DNA from: Planctomycetota bacterium
GTDB lineage: Bacteria > Planctomycetota > UBA1135 > UBA2386
DNA length: 44,451 nt
Direction of reading: 5' to 3'
Assembly (NCBI GenBank): GCA_014192625.1
Contig: BJHM01000031.1
Span: 1-44,451, forward strand
Within the stretch, counting starts at the first letter, position 1, and every line of letters starts with the position of its first letter. The position numbers were made by a program, and so were the translations under genes. Under the pieces are notes generated by a model. That model had not been told where the DNA came from, made no database searches, and saw nothing but the letters and a program-made list of their open reading frames with translations. Shown piece by piece: positions 41,580 to 44,451 of the stretch.

Positions 41580-43283
41580 TCAGCGGTTTGGAGCAAATGC
41601 AATGCCGATCAGCAAAGGCAATACTGCTACCACGAAGTAGAGGAACGCGATCGCCTGCAGTTCGCGGCGCAGGCTCTGCTGCTTGTCGGGTTGACGTTTG
41701 CCAACCTTGGTTCGAGTGGCGGCCGACAGCGCGGGAGTAGCCTGGTCGGCACTTTGGCCGGCACTATCGAAAGCCCATAATCCATCCGCTTGGGTAGCGG
41801 CAGCGCTCGGTTTGCTGGCAAGTTGTTGGATGAGAAACAGCACGGCACCGGTGAGTAGCAAGGCGCGGCCCAGGTCATGCGCGATTGCAAAGGCGGCACC
41901 CGCAGCGCCGAGCAGCAGCGCATAGGCCATCACATTGCCAAACTCGAATCGTTCGTCGACCCCCGCTTCGCGCGTGAACGGCATCGCCTGCAGATCTCGC
42001 AGCATTGGTCGCGCCGCGATTCCAGCGGCAGCGAGCGCAAATACGCCAGCACCTAGCACCTGCAGAATTGGCGCGCCAAATGCGATGAGCGCGGTCCACG
42101 CGAGCAGGTGGACCGGCAGCAGAACATGCGTGAGGAGTGCGATTCGCGTGGCGCGGCGCACCATGGCTTGCGGCAGATTTGGCGCGCTGGCAAACAGCCA
42201 CTGCGCGGACGCGAAGTCGCTGCGTGGCAAGAATGCGATCAAGAACGGCAGGTAGATACCTGGAAACTGCAACGCCATGCCGAGGAACATGTGGCGACTT
42301 TGCGGGTTGTCGCTGCGCAGCGACAAGAATGCGATCGCGGCGGGAATGCCGAGAAGTGGCAGTGCGTGCGCCCGGAAGTTTGCGCTGCGCCACAGCATCG
42401 CGGTGCAAAATGCGGTGATGCCGCGTTCTTGCGGTGAACGTGCCCAGCGGAGGGCCAATCGGTCGAGCAGTCCGCCGCTGGGGTGGCGTTCGCGGCGTTC
42501 GCGTTCTTGTTCGCCGATCACAGCAGCGGCGAGCAACAGCAACACCCCTACGCCGAGCAATGGCCAAAGTCGCCACGCTTCGGTTTGGGGTGAGGCGAGT
42601 ACTTTGGCGAGGTGGTAGGGCGGCAACAGTTCAGCGCCGAGGCGGCCGATCGGCAGCGAGTCGGCAGTTTTGCGCAACGAGGGCAGGCCAAGCAGCAGCA
42701 GCACAAGGCCGAAGCCGAGCATGAGCGCCTTTGCGCTACCCGCAAACAACGCCGCGCGCGCAGCGCCGAAGAACCGGCGCACAAAAAGCAGCAAGACGGA
42801 CAGCGTGCCGGTGGAAAGCGCTGCGGACAGGCACGCAGCAAGCACGTAGCACGGAGCGAGCCATGCATTGCCCTCCCGGCATGCGAGCATGATGCCTGGC
42901 GGCAATGCCATGCCGATCGTCAACAACATGATGCGAAACGATGCGTGCAGCGCGCGCGCCATCGCTGATTGCAAACGGCTGATTGGCGCGGTGCCAAGCA
43001 ATACGCGATCGGCGCGACGTCTGGCGAGACCCTGTTCGGCGTCGAGTGCCCCGAGTGCGATCAAGAGCGTGGACAGGCAGAGCATGGCAGCGGCGAACGG
43101 CACCGGCGGTGGCTCTGGATAAATGAGTGCCGAGAGTGCTAACGACAGGAACGACTGCGAAAAGATGGTCGTCGTCAGGGTGCTTGCGTTGGCGCCAGTG
43201 CGGCGTGCCTCGCCGAAGAAGTCGAGAATCAGCCAGCTGTCTACCAGCGCGCGAATCTTGTGGGTCGGCAAAGCACTCGACAT
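41580..43283 (-). CDS. Polytopic membrane protein of unknown function
   Basis: A 567-residue protein with about twelve hydrophobic segments, rich in Ala and Leu, and a large polar stretch around residues 230-260. The overall look (ADRVLLGTAPISRLQSAMARALHAS, long hydrophobic runs) is like large permease subunits of the ABC-2 type, but no ATPase partner lies adjacent and no conserved transport motif is certain. The frame extends upstream to 44054 only as antisense of the glycosyltransferase-like gene. The ATG at 43283 is preferred because the hydrophobic part starts shortly after. Confidence 0.7.
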   Translation of the reverse strand: MSSALPTHKIRALVDSWLILDFFGEARRTGANASTLTTTIFSQSFLSLALSALIYPEPPPVPFAAAMLCLSTLLIALGALDAEQGLARRRADRVLLGTAPISRLQSAMARALHASFRIMLLTIGMALPPGIMLACREGNAWLAPCYVLAACLSAALSTGTLSVLLLFVRRFFGAARAALFAGSAKALMLGFGLVLLLLGLPSLRKTADSLPIGRLGAELLPPYHLAKVLASPQTEAWRLWPLLGVGVLLLLAAAVIGEQERERRERHPSGGLLDRLALRWARSPQERGITAFCTAMLWRSANFRAHALPLLGIPAAIAFLSLRSDNPQSRHMFLGMALQFPGIYLPFLIAFLPRSDFASAQWLFASAPNLPQAMVRRATRIALLTHVLLPVHLLAWTALIAFGAPILQVLGAGVFALAAAGIAARPMLRDLQAMPFTREAGVDERFEFGNVMAYALLLGAAGAAFAIAHDLGRALLLTGAVLFLIQQLASKPSAAATQADGLWAFDSAGQSADQATPALSAATRTKVGKRQPDKQQSLRRELQAIAFLYFVVAVLPLLIGIAFAPNR

Positions 43284-43335
43284 GCGCGCCGCAGGATAGC
43301 CAGTCGGACCGCGAGTGGATACCGTGCCACGCCTG

Positions 43336-44097
43336 ATGGATTTTGTGCTGATCTCGGCGCGCGGTGCCAACGACGAGCCGCACTGGAGTCGCGCAACTGC
43401 GGCTCTGGTGGCGCAGGCGCTGACCAGCCAAGGTGCTGCGGTGCGCTGGCTCTGCGCTAGAAATGCGCGCGAGCCAGCTCCGGCAGCAGTAGCAGGCCTT
43501 GAGATCTTCGATCTGCCTGCCGCGCCGGTGCCGTTTCGTGCGGTCGAGGCGCGGGTTATCGACAATCCGATGGACATCGTGCTAGCGCAGCAAATGCGCA
43601 AGCGGCCACCCGACCTGGTAATGCAACTTGGCGTTGGTGCAATTAGTTCGGCCAACCCGCTGTGGATCGCCGATCGCATGGGCGCGCCTGGTCTCGCGGT
43701 CGTGCGGGCCACCGAGCTGCTCTGCCATCGCGGCACGTTGGTCAATGAACGCGGGACCGCCTGCCGCAGCGTTTTTGATGCCGCGCGCTGCACCACTTGT
43801 TGCAACTCAGCATCGCCGCAAGGCCCAACGAAACGAGCGGCGATAGGCGCGCTTTGTTTGCGCTGGCTCGGTGGGTGTTCGCCGTTTCCAAGTCCGGTGC
43901 AGTTTTTGAATCGCGCCGACCTGCTGCTTGCGAGCTTGCAACTCGCGGCCGCGGTGGTGACGAGCGACGCCGCCGAGTTAGCCCTGCTCGCAAGTGCGGG
44001 CTTGCCAGCACGCACGCTAGTTGCGTCCAGCGGAGTTAGTTTGGTCGATACCATTGTCGACCTTGCCCTCCGCCTATCTGCCAGAACGGTGACGTAG
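43336..44097 (+). CDS. Glycosyltransferase-like protein, N-terminal GT4-type domain only
   Basis: A 253-residue protein with an N-terminal Rossmann-like half (FVLISARGANDEPHWSRATAALVAQALTSQG). A block near residue 130 reads LLCHRGTLVNERG, followed by C-x-S-V-F-D-A-x-R-C-T-T-C-C. This resembles the cysteine-containing acceptor-side segment of many GT4 glycosyltransferases. The C-terminal half, with the E-x7-E donor-binding region, is missing, so it may be a remnant or a domain of another role. Its stop codon (TAG at 44095-44097) lies in the first unit of a minisatellite, so the repeat array may have truncated it. Confidence 0.55.
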   Translation: MDFVLISARGANDEPHWSRATAALVAQALTSQGAAVRWLCARNAREPAPAAVAGLEIFDLPAAPVPFRAVEARVIDNPMDIVLAQQMRKRPPDLVMQLGVGAISSANPLWIADRMGAPGLAVVRATELLCHRGTLVNERGTACRSVFDAARCTTCCNSASPQGPTKRAAIGALCLRWLGGCSPFPSPVQFLNRADLLLASLQLAAAVVTSDAAELALLASAGLPARTLVASSGVSLVDTIVDLALRLSARTVT

Positions 44098-44451
44098 CGG
44101 CGTAGCGATGCGGTGACGTAGCGACGTAGCGATGCGGTGACGTAGCGACGTAGCGATGCGGTGACGTAGCGGCGTAGCGATGCGGTGACGTAGCGGCGTA
44201 GCGGCGAAGCGACACGGTGACGTAGCGACGTAGCGATGCGGTGACGTAGCGGCGTAGCGATGCGGTGACGTAGCGACGTAGCGGCGAAGCGACACGGTGA
44301 CGTAGCGACGTAGCGATGCGGTGACGTAGCGGCGTAGCGATGCGGTGACGTAGCGACGTAGCGATGCGGTGACGTAGCGACGTAGCGATGCGGTGACGTA
44401 GCGGCGTAGCGATGCGGTGACGTAGCGGCGTAGCGGCGAAGCGATGCGGGG
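44089..44451 (+). repeat. Minisatellite of 24-bp and 32-bp units running off the window end
   Basis: Fourteen units can be parsed: eleven of 24 bp and three of 32 bp. Each starts with GTGACGTAGCG. Units differ at one base (GTAGCGG versus GTAGCGA), and the longer ones add GGCGAAGCG. The last one before the edge is a 32-bp variant ending GATGCG. The TAG in unit 1 is the stop of the preceding gene. On the minus strand the 24-bp unit reads as an eight-residue repeat with SPHRY, open across most of the array. The array is not complete in the window. Confidence 0.95.

Noticed and set aside
44089-44451. CRISPR array
   Set aside because: The 24/32-bp units are contiguous with single-base variation and there are no spacers.

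Overview
The window looks like a chromosomal piece of a high-GC Planctomycetota bacterium, probably one of the lineages rich in large secreted proteins. This is inference from gene content. It carries several signal-peptide proteins that share a glycine- and leucine-rich C-terminal module, a sulfatase, an S46 dipeptidyl-peptidase, an isolated motAB pair and a bS21 with a long C-terminal tail. Most genes lack a clear Shine-Dalgarno sequence. Where one helps choose a start, the entry says so.

Layout. 1-6.3 kb is a mosaic: a DUF1257-like gene coupled to a small radical-SAM activase; a decayed manA-like 5' fragment; a divergent MBOAT / AlgX-like pair for O-acylation of an exopolysaccharide; a 5'-truncated IS701-type transposase; and a sigma-region-2 fragment. 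6.3-12.6 kb is a housekeeping block on the minus strand: apt with a zinc alcohol dehydrogenase, argS with a CDP-alcohol phosphatidyltransferase, and an ABC-F ATPase. 12.9-17.5 kb holds the S46 peptidase, a secreted PDZ protein, a DUF445 membrane protein and pyrK. 17.9-22.8 kb holds a sulfatase, a large secreted protein, a small hypothetical protein and a PaaK-type CoA ligase. 23.0-24.6 kb is motA-motB. 24.6-27.3 kb is a tightly overlapping SDR / enoyl-CoA hydratase / acyl-CoA dehydrogenase operon. The acyl-CoA enzymes and the nearby PaaK-type ligase suggest carboxylic-acid catabolism through CoA thioesters.

From 27.4 kb onward genes alternate with repeat-rich gaps: an orphan intrinsic terminator; a 402-bp array of 48 short TGCGG-headed units; secreted proteins (one a Kelch-like propeller); rpmG; a HEAT-like membrane-anchored protein; an HpnA-like epimerase; a RhlE-like DEAD-box helicase; a histone-deacetylase-family enzyme; rpsU; an RluA-family pseudouridine synthase; a multi-spanning membrane protein; and a short glycosyltransferase-like protein. 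The stop codon of that last gene lies inside the first unit of a 24/32-bp minisatellite that runs off the window end.

The least explained signals are the arrays at 27596-27997 and 44089-44451, three smaller direct-repeat sets at 38.3, 39.5 and 40.1 kb, the orphan terminator at 27555-27593, and the DUF1257 / radical-SAM couple at the left edge. No CRISPR array, rRNA or tRNA was recognised.
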